Assembly (NCBI RefSeq): GCF_000472965.1
Contig: NZ_AXAU01000029.1
Span: forward strand, 1-64,000
DNA: 64,000 nucleotides
Source of the DNA: Bradyrhizobium murdochi
GTDB taxonomy: Bacteria; Pseudomonadota; Alphaproteobacteria; Rhizobiales; Xanthobacteraceae
Reading direction: 5' to 3'
Below the pieces are notes generated by a model. That model saw only the letters and a list, made by a program, of their open reading frames with translations. It did not search any database and was not told the DNA's origin. Within the stretch, counting starts at the first letter, position 1. Each line of letters starts with the position of its first letter. Below are positions 45,713 to 54,017 of this stretch, piece after piece. The position numbers and the translations under genes are program-made.

Positions 45713-46137
45713 CTATGAGGATGCTTCTAAGTTCTTGGTCATAAAAGCCCGGAATGTTCCGGGTGGGTCGGAAGGTATTCGGCCGAGGGCCTTCCATCCG
45801 TTTTCGAGCGTAGAAATCAGGAAAACTGATCGTGTAGAGGAAAGCCGACCGGCAGCCACGCCTTCGACCCTCGTCTTCAAATTCCTTCAAAATCTTTATT
45901 CCCAAGCCCCTTCCGCGAAATTCCCGTGGTAGAAAAAATGAATCGAGGAACAACAATCCCGCCGATGAAAGTCCCATCGCACCGCCCAAAACGCGCCGGT
46001 TTTCGAGGTGCCTTTAAGACCACAGCAAGGGGACGGCCATTGCTGTTTCCGGTGGTAATATCAATCAAATCGTCACGCCCCTCGATTGCCTTGACGATTG
46101 TAGAAGCGATTACGTCAGTTACAACGATCTCCGGCAT
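45713..46137 (-). pseudogene. GNAT N-acetyltransferase with two frameshifts
   Basis: The N-terminal frame starts MPEIVVTDVIASTIVKAIEG at 46137. The acetyl-CoA binding core, FFLPREFRGRGLGIKILKEF, then EGRRRGCRSAFLYTISF, lies in a second frame. After DFYARK a third frame gives NGWKALGRIPSDPPG and ends LEASS at 45713. The Q/RxxGxG/A motif (REFRGRGLG) is intact, so the gene was a genuine GNAT acetyltransferase. Repaired length is about 140 residues. Confidence 0.7.
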
Positions 46138-46947
46138 TCTCTTCTCTTCGCGTGCAAACTATCGCAAAAGCTTACCGCAAAAAACGACAATGAAATCAAC
46201 TTGCGATCCCAGATGAACGCAACCGGACTGCACCCGATCTGCTCGGCAACGCGCGCGAACCGATACAGAAATCCTGGACTATGGCGAGTAAGACATCAGA
46301 CAAACACAAGCAGCCGTCGACAGTCACTGCGCTGCATAAACATCTTTTTGGTCCCTCGCTTCAAGTTGCTGAGGCAGCGACCGCATCGCTTTAGGAGCGG
46401 AGCGAACATCAAACTGGGTGCATGAGATCACCGCGTTTATGAGTACATGGCTACCAGATTGGACATCGCTTTCCGCGGCGCCAAGTATAATGGGTCCATG
46501 TTTGAAGTTCGCTCAAGGGCATTGGCAAGCAGAGCGACCATTGACTGCTCTCTTGACCTCCTCATGATTCTGAATAGCCGCGCGCACGGCTCAGACTACA
46601 TGGACGGGCGAACTTCGAAACTACCAAGATCGATAGTCGATCTTGTTGCTCTGAAAGCGTCATCGTGCCCGATTAGGTTCACGGCTAAGTAGGCGCGATA
46701 ATTTGTGATGTCCTTCGTCTTCCAATGACTGCGGCGCGCTATAGCAGTGCAGGGTGTTGCCATAAATTTCGTCGCGTTTAATGCTGAGGACGATAAGAAT
46801 TGTGGATCGATTTTGTCGGCGTCTATCTGTCCCAAATCCTGCGTTGTGGCGCCAAAAATCGGCGGATTTCTTCAACATTTGGACATCTGCGTTGCGGTTT
46901 GAGTCGCTCTTCCGATTAGATAGGTGGTTCCGTTAAGGAGAATGCGA
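46138..46947. other. Upstream region of alanine dehydrogenase
   Basis: No gene is supported. Short frames near 46201-46692 lack motifs. The ald ribosome-binding site AAGGAG lies near 46936-46941. Confidence 0.5.
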
Positions 46948-48060
46948 ATGAAGGTCGGTGTTCCCAAGGAAATCAAGACCCACGAATATCGCGTCGGTCT
47001 GACGCCGGGAGCCGTCCGCGAATATGTGGCCGCCGGCCACAGCGTGCTGGTCGAGACCAAGGCCGGTGCCGGTATTGGCGCAACAGACGATGAATATCGC
47101 AAGGCCGGCGCAACGATTCTGGACTCCGCTCGCGAGGTATTTGCATCGAGCGAGATGATCATAAAGGTCAAGGAGCCCCAATCCTCTGAATGGGCGCAGT
47201 TGAGAGAGAACCAGATTCTCTTCACGTATCTGCATCTGGCGCCGGACCCGGAGCAGGCTAAGGCCCTGCTAACGTCTGGGTGCACCGCAATCGCCTACGA
47301 AACTGTCACCGATGCGCATGGCGGTCTTCCGCTGCTTGCGCCGATGAGCGAGGTCGCGGGCCGGCTTGCGATCGAGGCGGCAGGTAGCGCCCTGAAGCGG
47401 TATGCCGGCGGGCGGGGGCTATTGATCGGTGGCGTGCCAGGTGTCCAGCCGGCCCGCATCGTGGTGATTGGAGGCGGCGTTGTCGGTACGCATGCGGCAC
47501 GGATGGCGGCGGGCTTGGGTGCCGAGGTCACTATCCTCGACCGGTCGATACGTCGGCTTCGTGAGCTAGATGAGCTGTTCGAAGGTCGCGTTCGTACCAG
47601 GTTTTCGACAATTGACGCCGTTGAGGAGGAAGTATTTGCGGCCGATGTTGTTGTCGGTGCGGTGCTCGTTCCCGGCGCGAGCGCGCCGAAACTGGTCAGC
47701 CGCGGCATGTTGAGCTCGATGCGCAAAGGCTCGGTGATCGTTGACGTCGCCATCGATCAAGGTGGCTGCTTTGAGACATCGCGTCCGACGACGCATGCTG
47801 ATCCAACTTACGAGGTGGACGGCATCATTCATTACTGCGTCGCTAATATACCCGGAGCTGTCCCGCTCACCTCGAGCCAAGCACTAAATAACGCCACACT
47901 GCCATTTGGTTTGGCACTCGCCAAGCAGGGATTTGCAGCCGTGCTCGAAGATCCGCATCTGCGCGCAGGCCTCAATGTCTATCGGGGCCGCCTCACTTAT
48001 AGGGCCGTAGCCGAGAGTCTCGGCCTGCCATTCTTACCGATCGAACAGGCTGCGGCCTGA
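46948..48060 (+). CDS. ald: Alanine dehydrogenase
   Basis: A 370-residue NAD-dependent enzyme interconverting L-alanine and pyruvate plus ammonia. The start MKVGVPKEIKTHEYRVGLTP at 46948 is chosen over an ATG two codons earlier because of its better distance from AAGGAG. The family motifs are complete: EMIIKVKEPQ, YLHLAPDPEQ, TVTDAHGGLPLLAPMSEVAG, the NAD-binding VVIGGGVVGTHAARMAAGLG and SVIVDVAIDQGGC. In rhizobia Ald influences ammonium assimilation and alanine export in bacteroids, which would fit a symbiotic island. Monocistronic. Confidence 0.92.
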   Translation: MKVGVPKEIKTHEYRVGLTPGAVREYVAAGHSVLVETKAGAGIGATDDEYRKAGATILDSAREVFASSEMIIKVKEPQSSEWAQLRENQILFTYLHLAPDPEQAKALLTSGCTAIAYETVTDAHGGLPLLAPMSEVAGRLAIEAAGSALKRYAGGRGLLIGGVPGVQPARIVVIGGGVVGTHAARMAAGLGAEVTILDRSIRRLRELDELFEGRVRTRFSTIDAVEEEVFAADVVVGAVLVPGASAPKLVSRGMLSSMRKGSVIVDVAIDQGGCFETSRPTTHADPTYEVDGIIHYCVANIPGAVPLTSSQALNNATLPFGLALAKQGFAAVLEDPHLRAGLNVYRGRLTYRAVAESLGLPFLPIEQAAA

Positions 48061-48377
48061 TCCCAGAGGCCCCTCAAGGGCGTTTCCTCCCTGACTTGGG
48101 CCACTCCTTCGATTGGCCCATTTTTTCGGAGGCTACGATTCCCCTCAACGCAGTTTGATTGTCCTCTCGCAGATTAAGTCGGGCAGCTTCTCCCAGAGAG
48201 CATCCAGTCATCGTTTTCAGCTGCCCGGCGACACGAAAGCTTGGGGCTGGTGGAGAAGCGCCGTCGGTCTGAGCGCTCGCCTCCCGGTTTTGTGAACCGC
48301 CAAGGAGACCGGCTACCGCGGCTTCCATCCATTCGGGATTGGCGGTGGGTAGACGCCGAACGAGAAAGGAAGGGGTG
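48061..48377. other. Gap between ald and the CBASS operon
   Basis: A GGCCACTCC...GATTGGCC segment near 48098-48119 could form a short terminator-like hairpin after ald. The CBASS ribosome-binding site AAAGGAAGGGG lies just before 48378. No gene. Confidence 0.4.
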
Positions 48378-49328
48378 ATGGCGTTGAGCAACACGGAACT
48401 GCGCTACTACGACAGCAATGTCCTGCGCCTCCCTGACGACAAGCGGAAGGAATATCATGAACAGGTGGATCGCCTGATCGCCGAACTGTGCAAGACCGTC
48501 CGCGACAAGACCGAGATCAAGATCACAAAGGTAGTAAAGGCTGGCTCCTTCGCCAAATATACCATCTTACGAAAGACGAGCGTCGATCCGGTTGATGTCG
48601 ACGTGGTGTTCTATATTTCCGGGCGTGATGCCGAGAAGGAGACGCTCGATAGTTTGAACAACACCATCTACGACCTGCTGATCGAGCAGTATCCCAACAA
48701 ATCGGTCGAAGATTTCGAGATCCAGCGCAGGGCTGCGACCGTGACCTTTGTCGGCACGGGGCTGAGCGTCGACATCGTCCCCGTGATCCAGGACGAGAAC
48801 CGGCCAGACTATGGCTGGCAGTTTGACATCCATGACGGGTCGAAAATCCAGACCTGCGCTCCCTGCCAGATCGAGTTCGTCCGGGATCGCAAGAACCAGG
48901 ACAGCGATTTCCGCACGCTGGTGCGCTTAGCGAAGAAGTGGCGCAACCATGCCGAGATCAAGCCGCTCAAATCCTTCGCGATCGAGCTCATCATGGCCCA
49001 TATGCTGGCGACGCAGGGTAATTTCGGGAGCATCGAGCAGCGCTTCCGGAATTTCCTGCTCTACATCGCCCAATCGGATCTGAAAGAGCAGATTAGCTTC
49101 CCCGAAAATACGGCGCCATTCGGGACCTTCACCGATCCCGTTGTCATCCTCGACCCTGTTTACAGCCTGAACAACGTGACAAGCCGGATTTCGGAAGCCG
49201 AGCGCAAGGAGGTCGTCGCAGCGGCGGAGGCGGCGTGGGAGACCGCGAATTTTGCATCGGCCGAAAATGACAATGAGGTCTGGAAGGAGATCTTCGGCCC
49301 TCGCTTCAAGACGGAGGGACTGAGATGA
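48378..49328 (+). CDS. CBASS cyclic-oligonucleotide synthase (CD-NTase)
   Basis: A 316-residue nucleotidyltransferase of the OAS-like CD-NTase class. The catalytic GS lies at residues 56-57 (KAGSFAKYT), DVD at 73-75 (VDPVDVDVVFYI) and the third acid at Asp132 (LSVDIVPVI). The helical C-terminal domain follows, with VRLAKKWRNH and FAIELIMAHML. The start at 48378 follows AAGGAAGGGGTG. In type III CBASS this enzyme is activated by a HORMA partner and makes a cyclic di- or trinucleotide alarm signal upon phage infection. It is the first gene of a five-gene operon whose members overlap by 1-4 bp. The likely HORMA closure peptide would lie near its N- or C-terminus. Confidence 0.88.
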   Translation: MALSNTELRYYDSNVLRLPDDKRKEYHEQVDRLIAELCKTVRDKTEIKITKVVKAGSFAKYTILRKTSVDPVDVDVVFYISGRDAEKETLDSLNNTIYDLLIEQYPNKSVEDFEIQRRAATVTFVGTGLSVDIVPVIQDENRPDYGWQFDIHDGSKIQTCAPCQIEFVRDRKNQDSDFRTLVRLAKKWRNHAEIKPLKSFAIELIMAHMLATQGNFGSIEQRFRNFLLYIAQSDLKEQISFPENTAPFGTFTDPVVILDPVYSLNNVTSRISEAERKEVVAAAEAAWETANFASAENDNEVWKEIFGPRFKTEGLR

Positions 49329-49825
49329 GCCAGACCAGAACCGCCACTGGCAGTGCCACCTACACGGTCGTCGACATCGAGAATGTAGTTCGCCGCGTGA
49401 AGGCCGATCTCATCATGATCGCCGACAGCACGGGCGCCTGGACTGCTGCAGAGGCGGCGCTCTATGCCCATGATATCGAGGTCCTCGCAAAAGCAGGGTA
49501 CCTCGCGTGGGTTGACGTCACGCTTCTCAGTAATGGCATCGAGGTCAAAGCCGTCAGGTTTGAGGTCGACACGGAAGCGGGTTCGCTCACCACGAGCCGC
49601 CCTGGCGGAGTGCGCTGGCCGAAGGTCGCGGGTGCATATCTCCGTGTCATCCTCAGCTACACCGAAGCTTACACGAGCGCGGCGCGCGAGGCGGTGAAAG
49701 GAAAGCTGAAGATCGGCTGGGTTACGTCCTACGAGGACACCAGTCACGCTAACTTGACGTCTTCAGGCGGCCGCAACTACGTCAGCAACGCCTATGGCAT
49801 GCAGAGAAAGGATTGGGTGAAGTGA
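49325..49825 (+). CDS. cap7: Bacterial HORMA-domain protein (Cap7-like)
   Basis: A 166-residue protein whose place, size and sequence fit the single-HORMA subunit of type III CBASS: a helical start TVVDIENVVRRVKADLIMIA, beta-hairpin VDVTLLSNGIEVKAVRFEVD and the C-terminal seat-belt part LKIGWVTSYEDTSHANL. HORMA proteins bind a closure peptide and then stimulate the synthase. The gene overlaps the synthase by ATGA and the ATPase by GTGA. The identification leans on the operon, because HORMA sequences are poorly conserved. Confidence 0.8.
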   Translation: MSQTRTATGSATYTVVDIENVVRRVKADLIMIADSTGAWTAAEAALYAHDIEVLAKAGYLAWVDVTLLSNGIEVKAVRFEVDTEAGSLTTSRPGGVRWPKVAGAYLRVILSYTEAYTSAAREAVKGKLKIGWVTSYEDTSHANLTSSGGRNYVSNAYGMQRKDWVK

Positions 49826-50718
49826 GTCAGCCGAGTATCTTCGATAGCGAAGCCCCATTGCCTAGCGAGGCGCTCGCCAAGCGGGAAAAGACGTTGTTAG
49901 GATTTGCCGCGCGTTATGCCCATATCCATGACCAGCTTCGGTTGCTGCTGAATGTCGGTGGTCTCGGCGAATGGAACCGCAAGCACCATGGCGGCAAGCT
50001 CGCGATCTGCGATCTCGTCGCCGAGCAGTACCCGCTCGTGATCTTTCATGGCGACGTTGGGACCGGCAAGACGGCGATGGCCGAATGCATCGCCAACAAG
50101 CTCGTCGCCGAGGCGAGGAGCGAAGACTCGATCCTTTTCAAGCTGTCGAATCGCGTGCGCGGCAGCGGCATGGTCGGCGAGATGGGAACGCTGATTGCGG
50201 AAGCCTTTCGCAAGTTGATCCAGTCGGCAGGCAAGAACCGGCGTGCCATCCTGATCATCGACGAGGGAGACAGCCTTGGCGCCTCCCGCGCGCAGGACCA
50301 CAGCCATCACGAGGATAAGGTGGCCGTGAACACTCTGATCCAGGGCATCGACGATCTTCGGCAATATGGCGGCCGCATCATCCTCATCCTCTGCACCAAT
50401 CGACTCTCGGTGCTCGATGCCGCGTTGCGTCGGCGCGCAGCTATCATTGAGGAGTTCAAGCGGCCCTCGGACGAAGAACGCCGCCAACTCTTTCAGATGG
50501 ATCTCGCTGGTCTGAACCTTCCGGCGACGCAGATCTCTGATCTTGTGGCGGTCACTGGTGCCCGCGGCAGCAATCCGGCTTGGACATATTCGGATATCCG
50601 CACGCGTCTTTACCCCGCCGCCCTAGCGAAAGCCTATCCGCAGCAGCCGCTCCGGTTTGAGCATTTAAAGTCAGTCGCCGCGGCGCTTCATTCCTCGCCG
50701 GTGATGGAGGATAGGTAA
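49822..50718 (+). CDS. cap6: TRIP13/Pch2-like AAA+ ATPase (Cap6-like)
   Basis: A 298-residue AAA+ ATPase from a GTG at 49822, overlapping the HORMA stop by 4 bp. A TTG three codons earlier is an alternative. Walker A is FHGDVGTGKTAMAE (residues ~76-89), Walker B is AILIIDEGDSLGAS, and sensor I lies near ILILCTNRLSVLDAALRRR with a candidate arginine finger. A Trip13-type partner unfolds the closed HORMA protein and keeps the synthase off in uninfected cells. All catalytic motifs are present. Confidence 0.88.
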   Translation: MSQPSIFDSEAPLPSEALAKREKTLLGFAARYAHIHDQLRLLLNVGGLGEWNRKHHGGKLAICDLVAEQYPLVIFHGDVGTGKTAMAECIANKLVAEARSEDSILFKLSNRVRGSGMVGEMGTLIAEAFRKLIQSAGKNRRAILIIDEGDSLGASRAQDHSHHEDKVAVNTLIQGIDDLRQYGGRIILILCTNRLSVLDAALRRRAAIIEEFKRPSDEERRQLFQMDLAGLNLPATQISDLVAVTGARGSNPAWTYSDIRTRLYPAALAKAYPQQPLRFEHLKSVAAALHSSPVMEDR

Positions 50719-51884
50719 TGCCGCGGTCCCCTCTCTACGGCCGGCGCATCCACATTTCCGGGAGCGTTGTGGATGATACGACAGTCGCGCCGGCAAGCGA
50801 GGTCCATGGGGCGAGGGAGCTGATCGCTGGGTTGGTAAAAGAGCTGATCAAGCGTGGCGCCAACCTCGTGGTCCCTGTGGATGCTGAGCCGCTGCGCAAG
50901 GTTGACGCTTTACCGATCTGCTTCGATTGGCTGATCTGGAAGACAATCAAGGACAGTTTGGCGCTGCGGCCGGCGAACGTGCCGAGTCCACTCGCGGTCG
51001 CGGTGCAACATCACAAGACTGAAGATCAGATTCCGGAGGACTATGTAGGTCTATGGGACGAGCTGCGCGCCTCACAGCTAATCAAAATCGAGAGCGCGGC
51101 GCAGTGGAACATGAACAGTAAGCGGATGGAGGCTCAGGCTCGGTTTGGCGATATCCTCATTGCCCTGGGAGGCACCGAGGGCGTGCTCTATCTTGCGAAC
51201 CTCTACCATGATGCCGGCAAGCCGATTATTCCGCTCAACCTTGCCCTCTGTCCCGAAACGACCGGTGCGCGGCGCCTCTATAATTTCGGCCTGGCCAGCA
51301 GCCAGACCCGCCGCCTGTTTCAAATTGCCGACGACGGTGATGCACATGACTGGGTCAACAGGATTCGCTTCCCGCAGCGGCAGTCGATCGCGGATCGCGT
51401 TTCTGTCCTGGTCGAGCTGCTTGAGTCACTTGAGAGACCCAAAGCCTTCGCCGTCCGACTACTGAACCCTGATCTGCCCGACTATGCTGACGTCCAGAAT
51501 TTCTTCGAGACGGTGGTTCAGCCCGTGGTCGAAGGTGAGCTGGGCTATCACCTCGTCGTCATCGACGGCCGCCAAGCTTATGAGTATTCCCGAATCGACC
51601 AAGAGATATTCGCGAAGCTCCATCGCAGCAGCGTGGTGCTAGTTGACATCACGGGCGCGCGGCCAAACTGCTTTCTTGAACTTGGGTACGCCCTCGGCCG
51701 CGGCTTGCCGACGATGGTAATGGTGCGTGAAGGCGCCTGCTTGCCTTTCGATATTACGACATTCTCTGGGCTTCATTGGAAAACGTCCGGCACTGTGGAC
51801 GACAGGCAGCGGGCGTTCCGGGAGCACTGGCAGGCGATCCGCAACCGCCCCTCACTCGTTCCAGTGGAGCCGTTGATCTCATGA
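50718..51884 (+). CDS. CBASS effector: SLOG-like domain plus TIR/deoxyribosyltransferase-like domain
   Basis: A 388-residue soluble protein. The N-terminal half (residues ~8-200) resembles SLOG/STALD nucleotide-sensing domains: RRIHISGSV, VKELIKRGANLVVPVD, RFGDILIALGGTEGVLYLAN and GKPIIPLNL. The C-terminal part (~245-360) resembles TIR-like or nucleoside 2-deoxyribosyltransferase-like domains. It holds AFAVRLLNPD, SSVVLVDITGARPNCFLELG with candidate catalytic Glu321, and LPTMVMVREG. Its start overlaps the ATPase stop by one base. By analogy, the SLOG half would sense the cyclic nucleotide and switch on NAD or nucleoside cleavage by the other half. This sensing and killing role is inferred from domain resemblance and operon position. 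Confidence 0.7.
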   Translation: MPRSPLYGRRIHISGSVVDDTTVAPASEVHGARELIAGLVKELIKRGANLVVPVDAEPLRKVDALPICFDWLIWKTIKDSLALRPANVPSPLAVAVQHHKTEDQIPEDYVGLWDELRASQLIKIESAAQWNMNSKRMEAQARFGDILIALGGTEGVLYLANLYHDAGKPIIPLNLALCPETTGARRLYNFGLASSQTRRLFQIADDGDAHDWVNRIRFPQRQSIADRVSVLVELLESLERPKAFAVRLLNPDLPDYADVQNFFETVVQPVVEGELGYHLVVIDGRQAYEYSRIDQEIFAKLHRSSVVLVDITGARPNCFLELGYALGRGLPTMVMVREGACLPFDITTFSGLHWKTSGTVDDRQRAFREHWQAIRNRPSLVPVEPLIS

Positions 51885-52435
51885 GCGACAAGCGCGAGGT
51901 TTTCGTCTCGGTCGACGTGGAAACCGCCGGTCCGATCCCCGGCGAGTTCAGTCTGTTGTCGATCGGTGCCTGTTCCATCTACGAGCCAGAGAAGACATTC
52001 GCGTGCGAGCTGAAGCCGATCAACGGGAGCTTCGATGCCAACGCTTTGGAGGTGAGCGGGCTCTCTCTAGACGAACTCGCGCGAACAGGACTTACGCCCT
52101 CCAATGCCATGCGAGCCTTTTCGCACTGGCTTTTGACCTTGGCGCGTCGGAATGAAACGCTCGTATTCGTCGGTTTTAACGCGCCGTTCGACTGGTCCTT
52201 CGTGAACTACTATTTCCATCGGTTTAGCGGCAGCAATCCATTCGGCTTTACGGCGCTCGATATCAAGGCGCTGTACATGGGCGCGACGGGCTGCGGCTGG
52301 AGTGAGACGCGCTCGAGCAGGATAGCTGAAAAGCTCAAACCAGCTTTGGCCGGGACGCATGATGCGCTGCGCGACGCGTTGTACCAGGCTGAGATTTTTC
52401 GGCTGATTAGGTCCGAGCTCATCAATAAGAGCTGA
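51881..52435 (+). CDS. DnaQ-like 3'-5' exonuclease (Cap18-like CBASS gene)
   Basis: A 184-residue exonuclease. The ATG at 51881 overlaps the effector stop (ATGA), and the frame extending upstream was discarded. The DEDD-type motifs are present: FVSVDVETAGPIPGEFSLLS (Asp and Glu), LVFVGFNAPFDWSFVNYYF (second Asp) and AGTHDALRDALYQAEIFRL (His/Asp of the last motif). Exonucleases of this kind are accessory genes in type III CBASS operons, proposed to trim the signalling nucleotide or other RNA. It closes the operon, and its stop is followed by no further gene. Confidence 0.82.
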   Translation: MSDKREVFVSVDVETAGPIPGEFSLLSIGACSIYEPEKTFACELKPINGSFDANALEVSGLSLDELARTGLTPSNAMRAFSHWLLTLARRNETLVFVGFNAPFDWSFVNYYFHRFSGSNPFGFTALDIKALYMGATGCGWSETRSSRIAEKLKPALAGTHDALRDALYQAEIFRLIRSELINKS

Positions 52436-53329
52436 CAGCACAGTCTGAGTCTGCTACCCACGATTACTCAATTGCGATCGCGAATGCTTCCGGAGTGGCT
52501 ACGCTTCTACGCGCGGTGCCACTACATTACGTTACCATCACGGCACAGAGCCACGGATTACGGCCTTGGCTGTCTGTGTGGTTCTTCCGACCGCCTCTTC
52601 GTCGCGTGCCCGGAACTGCCAAAATGCTCATTCCTTCCCAGTTGCTCTTCAAGCCGGAAAGCCAATTTGTTGAGCAGCCCTCGGCCGTCATGAGTTATGC
52701 ACGAGGACCGACCGTGCATGGGACGACGGGCACGCGCCACCCGTCCGCCGAAAACTCGTCCAATACACTGGTGTCCGAGGCAGATGCCAAGAATGGGGAG
52801 GCACCTGAAGGTTCGTGGACATCGCCGTAGGTATCCTGGCCTCACTTGGGGTGCAGGGGCCAGGCGAGATCACCACTGCGAGCGGCTTGAGGTCAACAAA
52901 TCTCTGACGCAGCGAGAACACCGGCGGCCACACGGAAATCTATCCAACAATGGCGTTGAGAAAGCCTTGCTCTGCATGCTCCGGGCTTCCCGTTACGAGG
53001 TCATCTATAAAGTCTAAACCGTACTTTTGGGTCTGTTCGGCCAGAGAGTGCATCGAAGCAGGATAGGATGTTGTGCGGTCAAGAACCAAACTTCGTCGGG
53101 CAAACGGGCGAACGATCCGTGTTGCCCGAGGCAGACTGCCTCAACCCGCGGCTTGAAGGCGATGACCAAACGAAAGCATCTACATGCGCGTCGCCAATTC
53201 AGCAACGAAACCCCGTTCACAGGCTGCCATGTCGAATCCATGTCAGTTCCCATGCGTCCTGCGCCGAAGGCCGATCCTTTGTCCCGCCGCCGTAGGAGGG
53301 CGGTTGTTAGCGGAGTTTCAGTCATCGTC
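52436..53329. other. Region between CBASS and the HAD gene
   Basis: Contains the amidotransferase remnant at 52560-52935. The rest (52936-53329) has overlapping frames on both strands with no motifs, so no other gene is supported. Confidence 0.4.
52560..52935 (-). pseudogene. Remnant of a TrpG/PabA glutamine amidotransferase
   Basis: On the minus strand, LKPLAVVISPGPCTPSEARI occurs in one frame and LPILGICLGHQCIGRVFGGR with RPMHGRSS-THDGRGLL in another. These are the nucleophile region (GICLGHQ with the catalytic Cys) and flanking strands of anthranilate or aminodeoxychorismate synthase component II. At least one frameshift separates them, and the C-terminal His-x-Glu part is unrecognisable. 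No partner component I is seen. Confidence 0.6.
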
Positions 53330-54010
53330 CTATGCGTTTCGAAAAAAGCCGTGCCTTTGCAAAATTGGCAGCAGCTCATGATGGTCATGAATGATGTAAT
53401 CCGGCTGTGCAGCCCGCAAACGCGACTCGGAAACAAATCCGCCGGTAATCGATATGCTGATAAGCCCGAGGTCGCGTGCAATGTCCGTTTCAACCGGCAT
53501 GTCGCCGACGATAAAGGTTGAGTCGGGCTTCAGATTATTTGCTTGCATATACAGGCGAAGCCGTTCGCCTTTGCTCATGCTTTTGAATTGAGTGGCGCGG
53601 CTTTCGAAGGCTAGAACCTCGTTGACGCAATCGTCGAGTCCAAGCCTGCGGATTTGGGAACGAAGAGGGTCGACTATATAGCTGCTGAGAACGATCGTTG
53701 AGACCGCCTGTTGACGTGCCGCTTCTAGAATGCAGCGCGCGCCTTTGCGTAGATCGGCCTTGCTCGCCAGCGGTTCGTAGGTGTCGTGAAAAATGGCGCT
53801 GCCATCGCTATCCACGATTGCGGCTTCACCCTCCGACATTCCGACACTGCGGTAAAGGACAGAAAGCGGGAGCTCGCACTGTTCCCGAAAAGTTGGCATA
53901 TCGATATCAGGGCGACCGAAGCGCCCTAGAATGGCATTGATCGTTTTCAGCAACGCATCGGCGTCGTCGAGCAGCGTGCCGTTCCAATCAAATACTAGAG
54001 TGGGTTTCAT
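53330..54010 (-). CDS. HAD-superfamily phosphatase
   Basis: A 226-residue haloacid dehalogenase-like phosphatase starting MKPTLVFDWNGTLLDDADAL at 54010. Motif I is FDWNGTLLDD, with Asn in place of the second Asp as in several family branches. The helical cap follows, then VLSSYIVDP (motif II region) and FIVGDMPVETDIARDLG (motif IV). It overlaps or abuts the PurF-like gene (8 bp separation from its chosen start), so the two probably act together, perhaps on a phosphorylated sugar or nucleotide intermediate. Lower GC than the surroundings suggests separate origin. Confidence 0.8.
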   Translation of the reverse strand: MKPTLVFDWNGTLLDDADALLKTINAILGRFGRPDIDMPTFREQCELPLSVLYRSVGMSEGEAAIVDSDGSAIFHDTYEPLASKADLRKGARCILEAARQQAVSTIVLSSYIVDPLRSQIRRLGLDDCVNEVLAFESRATQFKSMSKGERLRLYMQANNLKPDSTFIVGDMPVETDIARDLGLISISITGGFVSESRLRAAQPDYIIHDHHELLPILQRHGFFRNA

Positions 54011-54017
54011 GATAACC

